Of a stretch of 64,000 nt of DNA, positions 27,266-36,666 are shown one piece after another. Source of the stretch: Agrobacterium vaccinii (GTDB lineage: Bacteria; Pseudomonadota; Alphaproteobacteria; Rhizobiales; Rhizobiaceae); the NCBI RefSeq assembly GCF_021310995.1, contig NZ_CP054152.1:114560-178559 (forward strand). Reading direction: 5' to 3'. The translations under genes and the position numbers were made by a program. The notes under the pieces were generated by a model that did no database searches, was not told the DNA's origin, and saw only the letters and a list, made by a program, of their open reading frames with translations. Each line of letters opens with the position of its first letter. Position 1 is the first letter of the stretch.

Positions 27266-27967
27266 TCACATCCAGCCTGCGGCAGAAAGCACCGCTGGCA
27301 CCTTATAGAGGGTTGGTACAATAGCATTTGGTCGGTAGTCCTCCAGCGGCTTGCGACCCCTTCCTCGATCGACCCAGACGGTACGAAAGCCAAGTTCGCG
27401 CGCGGCCACGAGGTCGAGATGCGGGCTGGCGCAGATATGCACCAGATCCTCCATGCCGATATCAAGGCTTTCCCAGGCATGATGGAAGGTCTGCCGTGAC
27501 GGTTTATAAGCTCCAGCCTGCTCGGCGGTGATAACGCGATCAATATGGCCGCCAAGCTGGGAAACGTTTCCGGCAATGATTGCATCGTCGGTGTTCGAGA
27601 TGATCGCCAAGAGGAAACCCGCGGCCTTCAGCTCTCCAAGTGTTTGGACAACCTCCGGAAAAGGCGGCATCTTGCCGATCGAGGACGTGAGAATCTCGGC
27701 GTCGGCGGTCTCGAACGGCAGCCCGAAATCACCCATAGCGCGCTCCAGCGCAAGGGCACTGACCGCAGCAAAACGACGATGAGGCCGCTCCGCCTCCAAG
27801 GCATGTTCATGTTGGTCATAGGCTGAGATAAAGGCCTTCTGGTCAACACCAGTGCCTTTTGTCGTAAGTATCCGGTCCATTGCCGCGAGCAGTCCCTCGT
27901 CCCACTGGATCAAGGTTCCGTAGCAATCGAAAGTCAGCCATGTCGGCTTTTGTCCGGTCAATGTCAT
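27266..27967 (-). CDS. HAD-family hydrolase (haloacid dehalogenase type II-like)
   Basis: HAD-superfamily hydrolase of 233 residues. The nucleophile motif is TFDCYGTLIQWD (Asp14), the Ser/Thr motif is IISNTDD, and the C-terminal motif with Lys is AYKPSRQTFHHA followed by ASPHLDLVAARE. The arrangement matches type II haloacid dehalogenases, though many relatives are phosphatases. It heads a minus-strand pair with the aldolase gene and is divergent from a LysR gene at 28052. Confidence 0.87.
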   Translation of the reverse strand: MTLTGQKPTWLTFDCYGTLIQWDEGLLAAMDRILTTKGTGVDQKAFISAYDQHEHALEAERPHRRFAAVSALALERAMGDFGLPFETADAEILTSSIGKMPPFPEVVQTLGELKAAGFLLAIISNTDDAIIAGNVSQLGGHIDRVITAEQAGAYKPSRQTFHHAWESLDIGMEDLVHICASPHLDLVAARELGFRTVWVDRGRGRKPLEDYRPNAIVPTLYKVPAVLSAAGWM

Positions 27968-28051
27968 GTGTTATCTCCTTTTTCCTGAGATTGACAAACT
28001 CCCACAACATTGCACAATTAAATGTGGTGATATCTTTCAGTGGAAATTCAA

Positions 28052-28927
28052 ATGAGCTTTGGTTTCGATCTCGATCTTTTGAAAACTTATGCTGCGGTGG
28101 TCGATAGTGGCGGCTTCACGAAAGCCGCTGAACGTGTGCACCTGACGCAATCAACTGTCAGCCAGCAGATAAAAAAGCTGGAGGGTAATCTTGGCGCGCT
28201 GCTTCTGCGGCGCGACAAGTCGACAGGCACGATCGAGACAACGGAAGCTGGTGAATTGCTCCTGAGCTATGCGCGCAGGCTCCTCGCCACGGCAGAAGAG
28301 GCCGCTGAGGTGATGCGAAAGCCTTCGGCACCGCGCACGGTTCGCCTGGGTGTGCCGGAAGATTTTGCAGGGCGGCGCCTGATTGACCTTCTGACTGGGT
28401 TTTCTGCCGCATCCCCACATATTCGACTGGATACTGTCAGCGGCTGGAGCGCGGAACTTCGTCGCCTGCTGGACGCGCGCGAGATCGATCTGGCGCTGAT
28501 CAAACGCGAGCCGGGCGATGGGCCTTGTATTGCAAGCTGGACAGAAGACCTTATCTGGGTGGAAAGTGCCACTCACGCCGCCAAGACCGACCCTGTGCCA
28601 CTTGCCGTTTTTCCTGTCGGCTGCATCTATCGCGATCGCGCCATTCGCGCCATCGAGCGCAATGGCCGCCGCTGGCGGATCGCCTATACCAGCCAGGGGC
28701 TCATGGGCGTGCAAGCGGCCGTTGCCTCGGGCCTGGGCATAAGCCTCTTGCCATCCGACGCAGTTCTACCGGAGCATCGAAAGCTAAATTCGTCCGAAGG
28801 TTTTGACGATCAACCGGCGTCCGAAATCGCGCTGATCAAAGGACGGGGACCGCTCTCGCCAGAAGTGAAATCCCTCGGGCAATTTTTACGTCACAGTCTC
28901 GATAAGCAACTCAGCTCAAGTAGGTGA
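28052..28927 (+). CDS. LysR-family regulator divergent from the HAD gene
   Basis: LysR-type regulator of 291 residues: FDLDLLKTYAAVVDSGGF, HLTQSTVSQQIKKLEG and the effector half starting at RTVRLGVPEDF. I used the ATG at 28052; a GTG at 28040 is in frame but less likely. The 84-bp divergent gap with the HAD gene probably holds the shared site, so it likely controls the HAD-aldolase pair. Confidence 0.9.
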   Translation: MSFGFDLDLLKTYAAVVDSGGFTKAAERVHLTQSTVSQQIKKLEGNLGALLLRRDKSTGTIETTEAGELLLSYARRLLATAEEAAEVMRKPSAPRTVRLGVPEDFAGRRLIDLLTGFSAASPHIRLDTVSGWSAELRRLLDAREIDLALIKREPGDGPCIASWTEDLIWVESATHAAKTDPVPLAVFPVGCIYRDRAIRAIERNGRRWRIAYTSQGLMGVQAAVASGLGISLLPSDAVLPEHRKLNSSEGFDDQPASEIALIKGRGPLSPEVKSLGQFLRHSLDKQLSSSR

Positions 28928-29146
28928 ATGACGACTCGCTAAAGTGATGAATGCTCCAAATCCGCCGATTGACGCATTCATGTGCTGCTCAGGGGTTCAC
29001 ATTATGAGCCACGTAAGGCTTTGACGGTGCGCAGGTTGCGGGTTGTGACGTGATCGATGATTGCGCAAGGGAGTCCCTGCCGCTCGTCGTCGGTATATAG
29101 CTTCCCGGTCTTCGCATGCTTGACAGGTACGACGTCAGAGCACATT

Positions 29147-29178
29147 GTACTAATCGGTAAAAGTCGTACCAATCAGTA
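29147..29178. promoter_or_regulatory. Paired operator-like repeats before the DUF1348-tetR operon
   Basis: Two direct copies GTACTAATCGGTA (29147-29159) and GTACCAATCAGTA (29166-29178), 19 bp apart, each a partial palindrome TACnnATnnGTA. They lie 22 bp before the ATG of an operon that ends with a TetR gene. Two TetR dimers on the same face of the helix is a reasonable guess. Confidence 0.45.
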
Positions 29179-29199
29179 TAAGTTTAAAAAGGATCCAAC

Positions 29200-29664
29200 A
29201 TGTCACGCCCTCCACTCCCGCCCTTCACCCTGGGAAGTGCAGTAGAAAAGGTTCGCCTGGCCGAAGACGGCTGGAACACACGCGATGCTGCCAGGGTCGC
29301 TCAGGCCTATACGCTCGACACGCGTTGGCGTAATCGCGTCGAGTTCTGCACCACTCGCGACGAGGCCCAGGCATTTCTGACACGCAAGTGGAACAAGGAG
29401 CACGACTACCGCCTCATCAAGGAGCTTTGGGCTTTTGCCGGTAACCGCATTGCAGTGCGGTACGCTTATGAATATCATGACGATAGCGGTCGCTGGTTCC
29501 GCGCTTACGGCAATGAGAACTGGGAATTTGCCGAGGACGGGCTGATGGCGCATAGACATGCCAGCATCAATGAAATGCCGATCTCCGAAAGCGAGCGCCT
29601 GTTCCAATGGCCGCTCGGCCGTCGGCCGGATGACCACCCTGGCCTCAGCGATTTGGGTCTCTAG
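29200..29664 (+). CDS. DUF1348 (SnoaL/NTF2-like fold) protein
   Basis: Protein of 154 residues of the DUF1348 family within the NTF2-like superfamily: [21 protein letters not shown] near residue 18, then [22 protein letters not shown], then [19 protein letters not shown]. Such proteins are small cone-shaped barrels often paired with TetR genes. AAAAGG precedes the ATG. It is followed by a TetR gene after two bases, so the two share one mRNA. Confidence 0.85.
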   Translation: MSRPPLPPFTLGSAVEKVRLAEDGWNTRDAARVAQAYTLDTRWRNRVEFCTTRDEAQAFLTRKWNKEHDYRLIKELWAFAGNRIAVRYAYEYHDDSGRWFRAYGNENWEFAEDGLMAHRHASINEMPISESERLFQWPLGRRPDDHPGLSDLGL

Positions 29665-29666
29665 TC

Positions 29667-30233
29667 ATGGCCCGCATGGTTGCCGAAAGATCTGACACCA
29701 TAGCTCCCCTCGCCGAAGTGTTCCGTGAACACGGCTATGAAGGGGCAAGCCTTGCTTTGATTGGCAAGGCTACTGGCCTCGGCAAGGGCAGCCTCTACAA
29801 CTTTTTTCCTGGTGGGAAAGAAGAGATGGTGCGGGCTGTCCTCACAGAAATCGAACAGTGGTTCGAAACTGCGATATATGCCCCCTTGCGGAACGGGAGC
29901 GATGCCAATGCTGCTATCAATGCGATGCTTGATGCCATCACGGATTACTTCAAATCTGGCAGGCGTGTATGCCTGGTTGGCGCCTTGGCCGTCTCCAATA
30001 CACGAGACCGCTTCTCCCAGGCCGTTCGGGGTTATTTCGCAAGCTGGGTAGACGCGTTGCAAGCAGCGCTCGTTCGGCAGGGCCAGCACGATGAACGAGC
30101 GCGTATCCTCTCGGAAGATGCCGTGCTTTCCATACAGGGCGCAATAGTGTTGTCGCGCGCGCTGGACAACCCGGCCGTGTTTCAACGCGCCATGGACCAG
30201 CTCCGGAGGCGACTACTGGTTATTGAAATATGA
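29667..30233 (+). CDS. TetR-family regulator co-transcribed with the DUF1348 gene
   Basis: TetR-type regulator of 188 residues: HTH in HGYEGASLALIGKATGLGKGSLYNFFPGGKEEM, then a helical ligand half with VCLVGALAVSNTRDRF. It is the second gene of the operon and probably acts on the repeats at 29147-29178. It converges on another TetR gene after a 27-bp gap. Confidence 0.88.
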   Translation: MARMVAERSDTIAPLAEVFREHGYEGASLALIGKATGLGKGSLYNFFPGGKEEMVRAVLTEIEQWFETAIYAPLRNGSDANAAINAMLDAITDYFKSGRRVCLVGALAVSNTRDRFSQAVRGYFASWVDALQAALVRQGQHDERARILSEDAVLSIQGAIVLSRALDNPAVFQRAMDQLRRRLLVIEI

Positions 30234-30260
30234 CCGCTCTGCTCAGTTACTGTTGAAAAA

Positions 30261-30902
30261 CTAAGAGTTGTTGGCGCCCGGCATCAATTCTCGAACTTCA
30301 CCTGGGGCCACAGCTCCAATGAGAACCGAAAACACCTCCTCTGCCTCAGCAGCAGAGCAATTCCCGCGCGTAACTGCGGTTGTTAACGCGTCTCCTGCTG
30401 CAACCAAAGCTGCGGAAGCCAACGCCAACGATTCCGGCCGTAAGCTTGAGTGAGGCCGTAGAACTTCCACGAACATTTCGATCACAGCGTCGACTAACTC
30501 CTGGTAAACGCCTGCTTTCTCTTCGCTTCCTGCAAGCGCCGCGCCGACAGCATGAAATTCGTCACCCTGATCGGTTCCGCAAGCCAGATAGGTTTTAGCC
30601 AAAGCCGAAACAGTCTCTTCCGCAGATCGATTTTGCTCAGCCATAAGCGTGCGAAACGCGGTGATGCGTTCGGTGTCTATCCAACGATAGAGTTCAATCA
30701 ACAGACCTGTTCTGGTCTCGAAATGCTCGTAAGTCACAGGCTTGGAGACGCCCGCACGCACTGCCAGATGGCCTAACGTCAGCCGATCAGCACCTTCCTT
30801 CCGAACGATTAAGCGCGCCGTCTCCAGGAGTTGCTGACGCCGCTCGGGCTTTGAAAGACGGCCCGCGGTCCTGTTGTCGACAGCGACTTTTGGTTTTTCC
30901 AC
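30261..30902 (-). CDS. TetR-family regulator, divergent from a saccharopine-dehydrogenase-like gene
   Basis: TetR-type regulator of 213 residues with a canonical HTH (KPERRQQLLETARLIVRKEG, TLGHLAVRAGVSKPVTYEHF). The 60-bp divergent gap with the gene at 30963 holds a palindrome at 30923-30939. It probably controls the downstream + strand operon of oxidoreductase, hydrolase and ankyrin genes. Confidence 0.88.
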   Translation of the reverse strand: MEKPKVAVDNRTAGRLSKPERRQQLLETARLIVRKEGADRLTLGHLAVRAGVSKPVTYEHFETRTGLLIELYRWIDTERITAFRTLMAEQNRSAEETVSALAKTYLACGTDQGDEFHAVGAALAGSEEKAGVYQELVDAVIEMFVEVLRPHSSLRPESLALASAALVAAGDALTTAVTRGNCSAAEAEEVFSVLIGAVAPGEVRELMPGANNS

Positions 30903-30922
30903 TTGCGTACCTACTTTTAGTA

Positions 30923-30939
30923 ACCTACCATATGTAGGT
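30923..30939. promoter_or_regulatory. Probable TetR operator ACCTAC-N5-GTAGGT
   Basis: Perfect 6-bp inverted repeat with 5-base centre, midway between the divergent tetR and oxidoreductase genes. Partial copies (ACCTACTTTTAGTA before it and ACATAGGT after it) suggest a longer or double site. Confidence 0.5.
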
Positions 30940-30962
30940 ATTAGTAAAACATAGGTGTCGCA

Positions 30963-32015
30963 ATGTTACAAGCTTCTGAAAGTCTGCACGACCCAATCCT
31001 GATTATCGGCGGCGCTGGTGAGGTCGGGCGCTGGGCTACACGCTTCTTGCGTGACCAACATCCTGATGTACCAATCCTCATTGGCGGTCGCGACGAACAA
31101 CGGGCGATACGAGCAGCAGCAGCTGTCGACGGCGCGTCTGCGGTGGTCGTGGACCTCACTGCGTCCGACCTGGGGTTAGGCGAGCGGCGCGTCTCGGCAG
31201 TCGCAACGCTGTTCACCGATGAGACTGGGGCAGCTCTCCGCTGGGCCCAGCAAAAAGGTGCCGGGTATATCAACATCTCGCCAAGCATCAGCGAACTCGG
31301 TTTGGAAACTGCGACATTCATGCAAAACCCTGCCGCCGCGCCCGTCGTTTTGGGTACAGAGTGGCTGGTTGGTGCGACAAGCGTACCGTCGCTCCTGTTC
31401 GCCCGAGAATTTGGTCGTCTGGAAAACTTTCACATCGAGGCGGTGCTCGATGAGCAAGATGCGTTTGGACCTGCGGCAAATGCAGACCTTGAGCGCCAGA
31501 TGTATGCGGGTGCTGCTGCTCTTATAAGAACGGCTGGCGCGTGGCGGTGGTGCCATGGCGACGAAACCAAGTCAAAGGTCCGCGCAATCGACGGTACCGA
31601 GTTGAACGCGAACCTGTTTTCGCCGAACGACGTCCTGTTGTTGGCAAACGCAACCGACGCACCTGATATTCGGTTCGACTTGGCCATCGGAATGAGCTCC
31701 GCCCGCCGGAATGGCGGACCGGTATCGACGGAAATTATCATCAACCTTTCGGGCCTGGATCACGCCGGGCAGCCGCTTCGGAAACGTCACGCGATCGTTC
31801 ACCCCGGTGGGCAGATGCCGCTCACGGGTTTGGGTGTCGCGCTCGTTCTTGAACGCCTGGCTGGTCTCGAAGGCGATGCGCCTCGACCGGGTCTCTACTT
31901 CCCGGCCCAGCTCATCGATCACTCCACATACCTTGAAAGGCTTCGCGCTTCAGGTGGTGAAGTCATGGAATTGGAGCCGATCCAACACGCGCCGCAAGGC
32001 TCGCATCAAGCATAA
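30963..32015 (+). CDS. Saccharopine-dehydrogenase-like NAD(P)-binding protein
   Basis: Oxidoreductase of 350 residues with an N-terminal Rossmann fold (LIIGGAGEVGRWATRFL near residue 13, GGRDEQRA near 41) like saccharopine dehydrogenases. The middle and C-terminal parts (GTEWLVGATSVPSLLFAREF, then HPGGQMPLTGLGVALVLERL) are kept in this group, which has few characterised members. It heads an operon with an epoxide-hydrolase-like gene (13-bp gap) and an ankyrin gene. Confidence 0.75.
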   Translation: MLQASESLHDPILIIGGAGEVGRWATRFLRDQHPDVPILIGGRDEQRAIRAAAAVDGASAVVVDLTASDLGLGERRVSAVATLFTDETGAALRWAQQKGAGYINISPSISELGLETATFMQNPAAAPVVLGTEWLVGATSVPSLLFAREFGRLENFHIEAVLDEQDAFGPAANADLERQMYAGAAALIRTAGAWRWCHGDETKSKVRAIDGTELNANLFSPNDVLLLANATDAPDIRFDLAIGMSSARRNGGPVSTEIIINLSGLDHAGQPLRKRHAIVHPGGQMPLTGLGVALVLERLAGLEGDAPRPGLYFPAQLIDHSTYLERLRASGGEVMELEPIQHAPQGSHQA

Positions 32016-32028
32016 ATTGGAGCAGAAA

Positions 32029-33039
32029 ATGAGCCATCCTAGTTTACTATCAGCCGCCACGGATCATCCCGTACTTCATTCGCAAATCGAGGCCAACGGT
32101 GACTCTTTCCATGTCGTTGAACAAGGCCGTGGTCCAGTCGTGCTTTTCTTGCACGGATTTCCAGACACTGTGGAAACGTGGCGTAGCCAGATGCAAGTTG
32201 TTGCAGAAAACGGGTACCGCGCGATCGCGCTGGACATGAGGGGTTTTGGCGACAGTTATTCCCCGGACGATCCAGCATTGTATAGCGGAGCCTTCATTGT
32301 TGGCGACCTGATTGGCATCCTTGATGCATTGCAGGTGCCTACCGCAACGATCGTATCGCATGATTGGGGCGCGGACCACGGCCAACGCGCAATGGTCATG
32401 CGACCAGATCGTTTCAACGGGATCATAACGCTCGGCATCCCGTTCCTGCCACGGGGCGAGTTGAGTACATGGGACATGCTACGCAGTCGCGGTCTCGGCG
32501 ATCTCTATTACGCTTTCGACATGATGAAGGCGGAGACGGATGACCGGATCCGCGATGCCAGCAAGACTATCCCGAGTGCACTTTATTGGCTCTCGGGCGA
32601 GCCCGTCGAAGGAACCGGCTGGGACCCCATCGATGCAAAGCGGAATATGTTCCGACCTGCACCTGACGTGCTGCCGAGCTGGGCCGATCCAGCCTATGTG
32701 AAACACAACATCGAAACGTTCCAGCGAACGGGGTTCCGAGGGGGGCTGAACCAGTACCGTGGCGTGCAGGCGACGTTTGAGCATCTCGCTGCCTACAAGG
32801 ATGTGCTGATCAAGCAGCCATCGCTTTATATTTGGGGCGATGCAGACGGGTTGTGCCGACTGTTCCACCCGGTCCCACCGACAGTGGAAGAAATGCGCGA
32901 GACAGCGCCTGGCCTCGTCGATGTCGTGCGCCTGGAAGGTGTCGGTCACTGGCCTCATCATGAGGCCCGCGAACGCGTGAATGCCGAAATCATCAAATTC
33001 CTGAACGGCCTGAATGCCACCGTTTCAGCAACTGCCTAA
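32029..33039 (+). CDS. Alpha/beta hydrolase, epoxide hydrolase/haloalkane dehalogenase type
   Basis: Alpha/beta hydrolase of 336 residues starting at the ATG at 32029. Oxyanion motif LHGFPDTVETW near residue 41; nucleophile Asp in SHDWGADHG near 109, which marks the Asp-type epoxide hydrolases and dehalogenases; acid in IWGDADGLC; and base His in GVGHWPHHE near 307. The frame extends upstream to 31711 antisense-free but inside the previous gene, so 32029 is chosen. The GA after HDWG instead of GG is common. It would open epoxides or remove halides; the substrate is unknown. Confidence 0.88.
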   Translation: MSHPSLLSAATDHPVLHSQIEANGDSFHVVEQGRGPVVLFLHGFPDTVETWRSQMQVVAENGYRAIALDMRGFGDSYSPDDPALYSGAFIVGDLIGILDALQVPTATIVSHDWGADHGQRAMVMRPDRFNGIITLGIPFLPRGELSTWDMLRSRGLGDLYYAFDMMKAETDDRIRDASKTIPSALYWLSGEPVEGTGWDPIDAKRNMFRPAPDVLPSWADPAYVKHNIETFQRTGFRGGLNQYRGVQATFEHLAAYKDVLIKQPSLYIWGDADGLCRLFHPVPPTVEEMRETAPGLVDVVRLEGVGHWPHHEARERVNAEIIKFLNGLNATVSATA

Positions 33040-33060
33040 TCGATCAAGGAACATACGATA

Positions 33061-34074
33061 ATGACACTTTCTCACGCACTTCGTACAGGCGATCTTGCTT
33101 CGGTCAAAGGCGCTATTGACGCCGGGGCCGACGTCAATGCTCGAGGCTCCGATGGTCTTACGCCATTGATGATCGCGTCTGCGCTTGGGCAGGCACAAGC
33201 TGTTGCTTTGCTCCTGACCGCCGGGGCGGACGTGCTGGCGGCGGAACCTCGAATGGGGGCAACGGCAATCCACAAGGCAGCACAGTCCGGCAGCGCCGAT
33301 GTGATCGGGATGCTCTTGGACCACGGAGCCTTCATCGATCAGCAATCGCCCGTTCTTGGTAACACAGCCTTGATGGATGCCGTGCTTCACAAGCACGAAT
33401 CTGTCGTGCGGGTTTTGCTGTCGCGGCGCGCTCGGACCACGATACGGAATTACTGGCAACAGACCGCGCTCGACATCGCCAAGTATGACGACCTGCAGGC
33501 AATCTCAGCGTTGATTGAGGAACGAGATGAGGCAGATGAAAAGCACATCGCGGGCATGTTAACCGTCTCATCAGTCAAGGCCGGCAATATTGAGGAGGTG
33601 AAGCGGCTGATCGCAGATGGTGCGGATTTTGAGGTTCGGGTGCCAATAACCGGGACGTTCGATGACGACTACACGCCTCTCGGTCTCGCAGTTCGCGAAG
33701 GCCATGCCGAAATAGTGCGCGTATTGCTGGATGCTGGGGCAGATCCCCGCCGTACGATCGGTCTCATGCGTGGTTCGCCACTTCACGATGCTGCCTATTT
33801 CGGAAAGGCGGATCACATCGATATCTTGACGTCATCAACAAAGCAGGGGGACACACAGGTTGAGCTCGATGCACAGGGTCCTTACAATGGCCTGACCGCG
33901 TTGCACGATGCTGTGTGGCATGGATATGTGGATGCTGTTGCGTCGCTGGTCCGCGCCGGTGCTCGCCGTGATTTGAAAACCCACTCGGGTCTGACACCAC
34001 TGAGCCTCGCGACTTTCTACGGCTATGACCGGATCGTTGAAATCCTGAGCAACGACAGTCAGCAGGCTGCCTGA
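33061..34074 (+). CDS. Ankyrin-repeat protein
   Basis: Soluble protein of 337 residues made almost wholly of ankyrin repeats; typical units are GSDGLTPLMIASALGQAQAV, GNTALMDAVLHKHESVV and GLTALHDAVWHGYVDAV. I count about seven to nine units, the middle ones degenerate. There is no signal peptide, so it probably acts in the cytoplasm by binding another protein. It lies 21 bp behind the hydrolase gene and ends the operon. Its partner cannot be told from sequence. Confidence 0.88.
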   Translation: MTLSHALRTGDLASVKGAIDAGADVNARGSDGLTPLMIASALGQAQAVALLLTAGADVLAAEPRMGATAIHKAAQSGSADVIGMLLDHGAFIDQQSPVLGNTALMDAVLHKHESVVRVLLSRRARTTIRNYWQQTALDIAKYDDLQAISALIEERDEADEKHIAGMLTVSSVKAGNIEEVKRLIADGADFEVRVPITGTFDDDYTPLGLAVREGHAEIVRVLLDAGADPRRTIGLMRGSPLHDAAYFGKADHIDILTSSTKQGDTQVELDAQGPYNGLTALHDAVWHGYVDAVASLVRAGARRDLKTHSGLTPLSLATFYGYDRIVEILSNDSQQAA

Positions 34075-34213
34075 GCACACCACATCGAAATTGCGTTTGT
34101 CGCAGCAAGTGCTGCGGCGACGCATGAGGGGCGATGAGCATAAGCACGAATTCTCTGCCGGGATTGTTAGTCAGCTCTTAATTGCGTTCCGCGCACCAAG
34201 AGGAAGCATTCCC

Positions 34214-34555
34214 TTAAGCTCGAGGTCGCAACCGCATTGCAAGCGCTGATGCCGCGATGGCAGGAAACGACAAGGCAAGCAAAAAAGGGAGGCCGATCAT
34301 GATTGAAGGGTCATTGTTTGCAGCCACCAGCGCGGGTAATTGGGCAAATGTGATGATCGCTCCTGCGTACCACATTTTTCTGAAAAACCACGCGATTAGT
34401 CCAGATATGATCACAGACAACGGATATGCAGCGTACCAGTATGCGGCGGCATCCCAAGGTTCACTAACGTCGCCCAGATGACACACAAGTTGCCAGAAAA
34501 ATAGGCCAAAGATCAATGTTGCGACCGGTGCTGTCCATCGCGGGTTCATCATCAT
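34214..34555 (-). CDS. Small integral membrane protein
   Basis: Product of 113 residues with about four hydrophobic segments (VATLIFGLFFWQLV, AAYWYAAYPLSVIISGLIAWFF and others). The start at 34555 follows AGGAG at a suitable distance and overlaps the TGA of an upstream small frame (ATGA). I do not recognise the family. Confidence 0.65.
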   Translation of the reverse strand: MMMNPRWTAPVATLIFGLFFWQLVCHLGDVSEPWDAAAYWYAAYPLSVIISGLIAWFFRKMWYAGAIITFAQLPALVAANNDPSIMIGLPFLLALSFPAIAASALAMRLRPRA

Positions 34556-34743
34556 TGGATCACAGGCTCCTTTGGTGAACAAAAATACTCGGACAAGGAT
34601 GTTTCGCCTAAAGCTACGGCGAAAGTAAATCCGGTAATCATCCCAACGGGATCACGATTTATGATAACAGTGGGACAGACAAGTTGCTGGCCGGTCGCAC
34701 AAATAGATGCCCAAATCTCCTGAACCAGACTTTCAGATGCCAA
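34552..34743 (-). CDS. Possible small upstream ORF, coupled to the membrane protein gene
   Basis: Frame of 63 codons from a TTG whose stop TGA overlaps the ATG of the membrane protein gene. The overlap is the main reason to take it seriously; composition is ordinary and the start codon is unsure (an internal ATG at codon 35 is another choice). No family recognised. Upstream, 34744-34950 holds the divergent promoters of this gene and the GGDEF gene and no other gene. Confidence 0.35.
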   Translation of the reverse strand: MASESLVQEIWASICATGQQLVCPTVIINRDPVGMITGFTFAVALGETSLSEYFCSPKEPVIQ

Positions 34744-34950
34744 TTAACTTTAGGCCCCACAGCGCGGCCCTCTATCGCTAGTCGCTGCGGGTGGTGATCT
34801 TGCTTCCACGGTTGATCCGTCTGCGCGCTAAGATAGAAAAAGACAGTTGTTAGTTCCGAGGGATTGTGTTTCGATCAAATCCTCTGAAATATCTTCATGC
34901 AGTCTTCAGTCTCTCCTTGTAGCCATCTGGCTTTCACAGACAGGTTGCCA

Positions 34951-36156
34951 ATGCCAGATTTCTTCACTCTGTTTGTCGTCGTCCTGCTTCTCAATCTGTC
35001 ACACTGCGTCCTTTGGAGCATGATCGCTTATCGCTATACCGACCTCCTTGCTGCCAGATATTGGCTTTTCGGCAGTGCAGCAGGCGCGGTTGGCGGCATC
35101 ATTCTCTCCTCGCAAGGAGATAGTGGTTTGATCATTCAAACCGTTGCGGGAAACAGTTTCATAATCGTCGGGTTTTACCTGAACTGGTGTGGTTTACGCC
35201 AGTTCCACGGAGACGCCGTCGGATGGAAAACGATTGCGCTGCTACTGAGTGGGAGTGTCATGCTTATGCTGTTAACATTCGAAGTGTGGCATGGGCGGAA
35301 TCCAATCTACACTCTGACGCAAGCTGTGCCGCTCGTGCTGATGGCGGTCTACTTGTTGCGGTTTGTCCGTCAAGATCTCGGTGCGGCCGTCTCATGCATG
35401 GCGATGACAATGGGGGCGATATCCCATTTTGTTGTCGCGGCTGGAAATATTCTTATCGTCACAGGAATGGAGCCTGAGCTTGATCTTTATCAGGTGGCAT
35501 CGGTCGACCTACTGGTCTTTCTATTCGTGTCGGTCATCTGGAATTTCGGGCTCCTTGTATCGGCAGTCGAGCGCGAACGTGTAGAGTTGGATCGCCTTGC
35601 AAATGAAGACGAACTGACAGGCATAGCCAACCGCAGACAATTCGTAAAACACCTTCAGAAGGCTTGTGATGGAGCTTCTGGCGGGGAGCGCTTTAGCGTG
35701 CTTCTGTTTGATTTAGATAGGTTTAAGCATATCAACGACAAATATGGTCATGCAGCAGGCGACGCGGCGTTGAAGCACGTGGCAGGCGTGATAACAAAAC
35801 AGCTGCGACGGGGTGACGTAATTGCGCGCATTGGAGGTGATGAATTTGGGCTGGTTCTGATAGGTGCGTCTGCGGCCTCGGCAGCGACTATTGCCAGTCA
35901 GATCATCAATGCGATCAGAGCAAAACCCCTTTATTGGCAAGCTCTGCAACTTCCTTTAACCGTTAGTATAGGGATTGTTTCGCCCTATGGACCTGGCATC
36001 GATCCTGAAGTGCTGCTGGATAATGCAGACCGGGCGCTCTACGAAACAAAAAGGCGGGGCCGGAACGGGTATAGCATTTTTGAAACCGATCCAGTCCGCG
36101 TCTCAAATGTTATTCGACTTACCGACTTTCCATCTTCCGGATCGCCAAGGCCGTAA
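34951..36156 (+). CDS. Membrane-bound diguanylate cyclase (GGDEF)
   Basis: Makes the second messenger cyclic di-GMP from GTP. From the ATG at 34951 the 401-residue product begins with about six hydrophobic segments (residues 1-195), then a GGDEF domain: linker LANEDELTGIANRRQF near 212, active-site loop ARIGGDEFGLVL near 297, and an inhibitory I-site RxxD (RRGD) five residues before GGDEF, so feedback inhibition is likely. No EAL domain is present. The in-frame ATG at 34897 is an alternative start. The N-terminal domain presumably senses a membrane or periplasmic signal. Confidence 0.9.
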   Translation: MPDFFTLFVVVLLLNLSHCVLWSMIAYRYTDLLAARYWLFGSAAGAVGGIILSSQGDSGLIIQTVAGNSFIIVGFYLNWCGLRQFHGDAVGWKTIALLLSGSVMLMLLTFEVWHGRNPIYTLTQAVPLVLMAVYLLRFVRQDLGAAVSCMAMTMGAISHFVVAAGNILIVTGMEPELDLYQVASVDLLVFLFVSVIWNFGLLVSAVERERVELDRLANEDELTGIANRRQFVKHLQKACDGASGGERFSVLLFDLDRFKHINDKYGHAAGDAALKHVAGVITKQLRRGDVIARIGGDEFGLVLIGASAASAATIASQIINAIRAKPLYWQALQLPLTVSIGIVSPYGPGIDPEVLLDNADRALYETKRRGRNGYSIFETDPVRVSNVIRLTDFPSSGSPRP

Positions 36157-36339
36157 AAGAACTGCACTCTCAGCGATTAGGGTAGCACCCCTCGTCGCAG
36201 CTGACTTCAGCTTGTAGGGTATCCTGCGTTTTTACAAGACAGCGTGGGTGGGGGCCCAACGGTTGCGCCCTGATAGGCTTTGGATGAATCAGGGAACCTT
36301 CCAATTTTTCCCGAGACAAGGCCCAATTGGCGGGTTTTG

Positions 36340-36666
36340 TCAGCTTGCTTTATCGGCACTTTTAAACACGTATGTATTTTCAGCGGAAAATTCTGGACTG
36401 AAAATTTCGTCGAGCAAATTCAGGACACGTTGCACACCAGGGTTGGCGCAACTGTAGTAAATGGTTTGCGCGTCCCGACGTGTGTTTACCAAGCCATCAG
36501 ACCGAAGTTTCGCCAGATGCTGGGACACAGCCGACTGGCTCATCTGCATCTTTGAGCAAAGTTCGCCGACGGACATTTCTCTTTTTAAAATGGCAGAAAG
36601 CAGTTCAATTCGTACGGCGTTCGAAAGGTTAGACAGCAATCGTGCTTTTGAAGAATTTGAATACAT
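36340..36666 (-). CDS. ArsR-family regulator
   Basis: Small winged-helix repressor of 108 residues: LSNLSNAVRIELLSAILKRE, then EMSVGELCSKMQMSQSAVSQHLAKLRSDGLV and TIYYSCANP. A cysteine occurs in CSKMQ within the recognition region and one in SCAN near the wing; the classic ELCVCDL metal site is absent, so the ligand is uncertain (redox, sulfur or metal). It is far from the ars operon and has no obvious target next to it. Confidence 0.85.
   Translation of the reverse strand: MYSNSSKARLLSNLSNAVRIELLSAILKREMSVGELCSKMQMSQSAVSQHLAKLRSDGLVNTRRDAQTIYYSCANPGVQRVLNLLDEIFSPEFSAENTYVFKSADKAS

Noticed and set aside
29013..29140. About 40 codons open on the minus strand (ending LRTVKALRGS then stop)
   Set aside because: Reads like the tail of some gene, but it has no start, no recognisable family and no upstream continuation.
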